Position numbers and translations under genes: made by a program. The notes under the pieces were generated by a model. That model was not told the origin of the DNA. It was given only the letters and a program-made list of their open reading frames with translations, and made no database searches. 6,868 nucleotides of DNA from Nitrospiraceae bacterium (GTDB lineage: Bacteria; Nitrospirota; Nitrospiria; Nitrospirales; Nitrospiraceae): positions 1-6,868 of the forward strand of contig JAABQN010000112.1 of assembly GCA_011391455.1 (NCBI GenBank). Direction: 5' to 3'. Positions 6,125 to 6,868 of this stretch are shown here, piece after piece (the stretch's first letter is position 1; the number at the start of each line of letters is the position of its first letter).

Positions 6125-6868
6125 TCAAAAACTGCCGCTGACCCTATGACAGCCTGAGTTATCACAAGAGTTTGGCGCTGCTTCTCTACCGTTATGGTCT
6201 GAGGGTCTCTTACCCTGCACCCCTAACCAGTTCGTACCACGCTCATGACAAGTGTTGCATTGCCCTGGCGTCGCCACCACCCAACTGTGGTATCTCGATC
6301 CTGAAAAGGAGGTTGTGGACCTATGACAGGTCTCGCAAGCCGTGGCGGTCGGGATGTGGTTCGCTGCTTTACCCACCGCCGTCGAGCCGTTATGGCACGT
6401 GGCACAGCCCGTCGTGATCCCCGTGTGGCTGAACTGCGCTCCCGTAAAGGTCGTCGTCGATCTGTGGCACAGTTCGCAGGCCGCCGTCGTCGGGACATGC
6501 GTCGCTGCCTTGCCCCGTGCGGTCGAGCCGTTATGACAGGTCGCGCACCCGCTCACGATCCCGGTATGATTAAACACGGCGCCCGTAAACGTCGTCGTGG
6601 ATCGGTGGCAGGTCTCACAGGATTGCGTCGTCGGCACGTGCGAGGCCGCCTTGCCCCGCGCCGTCGTCCCGTTATGGCAGGTCGCGCACCCCGTCGTGAT
6701 CCCCGTGTGATTGAATGTCGCGCCCGTAAACGTCGTCGTGGATCGGTGGCAGGTCTCACAGGATTGCGTCGTCGGCACGTGGGTCGCCGCCTTCCCCCGC
6801 GCGGTCGTCCCGTTATGGCAGGTCGCGCAGCCCGTCGTGATCCCCGTGTGATTGAATGTCGCGCCCGT
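6125..6868 (-). CDS. Multihaem c-type cytochrome, C-terminal part (10 haem motifs visible; 5' end outside window)
   Basis: An open frame enters from the right edge and ends at TGA 6125-6127, giving 247 residues. A GTG at 6776-6778 is internal to a repeat and is not a credible start, so the true start and any signal peptide lie outside. The protein is four 47-residue units plus a diverged 59-residue terminal unit. Each repeat has two CxxCH haem c motifs (CATCH, then CETCH or CELCH) about 23-24 residues apart. The last unit has CNTCH and a spaced CDNSGCH (C-x4-CH). Each unit also has two extra conserved His (the NHTG or SHTG and T/S/N-H-V/I-P positions; YH and DH in the last unit), enough to supply the distal ligand for bis-His coordination of both haems. 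The family is the cytochrome c3/doubled-CxxCH multihaem type, exported and involved in periplasmic or extracellular electron transfer. The exact role and redox partner are not readable. A beta-barrel gene and a CcmI gene follow on the same strand. Confidence 0.94.
   Translation of the reverse strand, partial: TGATFNHTGITTGCATCHNGTTARGKAATHVPTTQSCETCHRSTTTFTGATFNHTGITTGCATCHNGTTARGKAASHVPTTQSCETCHRSTTTFTGAVFNHTGIVSGCATCHNGSTARGKAATHVPTTAACELCHRSTTTFTGAQFSHTGITTGCATCHNGSTAVGKAANHIPTATACETCHRSTTSFSGSRYHSWVVATPGQCNTCHERGTNWLGVQGKRPSDHNGREAAPNSCDNSGCHRVSGSF
6305..6868 (-). repeat. Tandem 141-bp in-frame coding repeat (4 units visible)
   Basis: Units fall at 6728-6868, 6587-6727, 6446-6586 and 6305-6445, each encoding 47 residues with two CxxCH motifs. 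By hand alignment the two rightmost units differ at about 6 of 141 positions. The next two units are progressively more different, and the terminal piece (6125-6304) is only recognisable through its haem and His pattern. This gradient suggests recent expansion towards the N-terminal side. The array runs off the right edge, so the unit number is unknown. The phase chosen here is set by the window edge and is arbitrary. Confidence 0.95.

Noticed and set aside
6117..6132. TTGATGGCTTCGTCAA-type stem at the cytochrome stop as a terminator
   Set aside because: In minus-strand RNA it contains a C-A mismatch, the stem is AT-rich and short, and no U-run follows.
6305..6868. Regular repeats that might suggest a CRISPR array
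   Set aside because: The units are 141 bp, contiguous and in frame, and they encode CxxCH haem motifs; there are no spacers.

Overview
The window carries five genes, all on the minus strand and read right to left. They look like part of a multihaem-cytochrome locus from a Gram-negative, cytochrome-rich bacterium. Nitrospirota (Nitrospira-like) is my best guess from the mix of CxxCH-repeat cytochromes, a System I cytochrome c maturation gene (CcmI) and an outer-membrane barrel. The Myxococcota, Desulfobacterota/Geobacter-type and NC10 lineages would fit almost as well, and nothing in the sequence fixes the taxonomy.

Layout in transcription order. (1) 6868-6125: the C-terminal part of a large multihaem c-type cytochrome, built of 47-residue units with two haem motifs each. 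Ten haem sites are visible and the gene continues beyond the right edge. (2) 6124-5955: a 170-bp gap holding a 13-bp palindrome. (3) 5954-3666: a secreted 762-residue protein with an AMIN-like N-terminal domain, a TPR-like helical section and a long outer-membrane beta-barrel, started from TTG. (4) 3653-3585: a possible 22-codon leader ORF and an imperfect inverted repeat. (5) 3588-2311: a CcmI-type cytochrome c maturation protein. (6) 2295-982: a membrane-anchored ferredoxin/FAD/NAD(P)H oxidoreductase whose flavoprotein part appears circularly permuted relative to thioredoxin reductase. (7) 963-337: a Sel1-repeat lipoprotein. (8) 336-1: no gene I can support.

Genes 5954 to 337 are spaced 15 to 77 bp apart, each with a recognisable Shine-Dalgarno sequence, so they probably form one operon. 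The cytochrome may be the first gene of that operon or a separate upstream unit. Inference: the set could link a cytoplasmic or inner-membrane NAD(P)H/ferredoxin-type oxidoreductase, a dedicated haem-ligation helper (CcmI), a multihaem wire and an outer-membrane barrel. That would be an electron-transfer conduit to or across the outer membrane, or a maturation module for one very haem-rich cytochrome. Neither role is demonstrated by the sequence alone.
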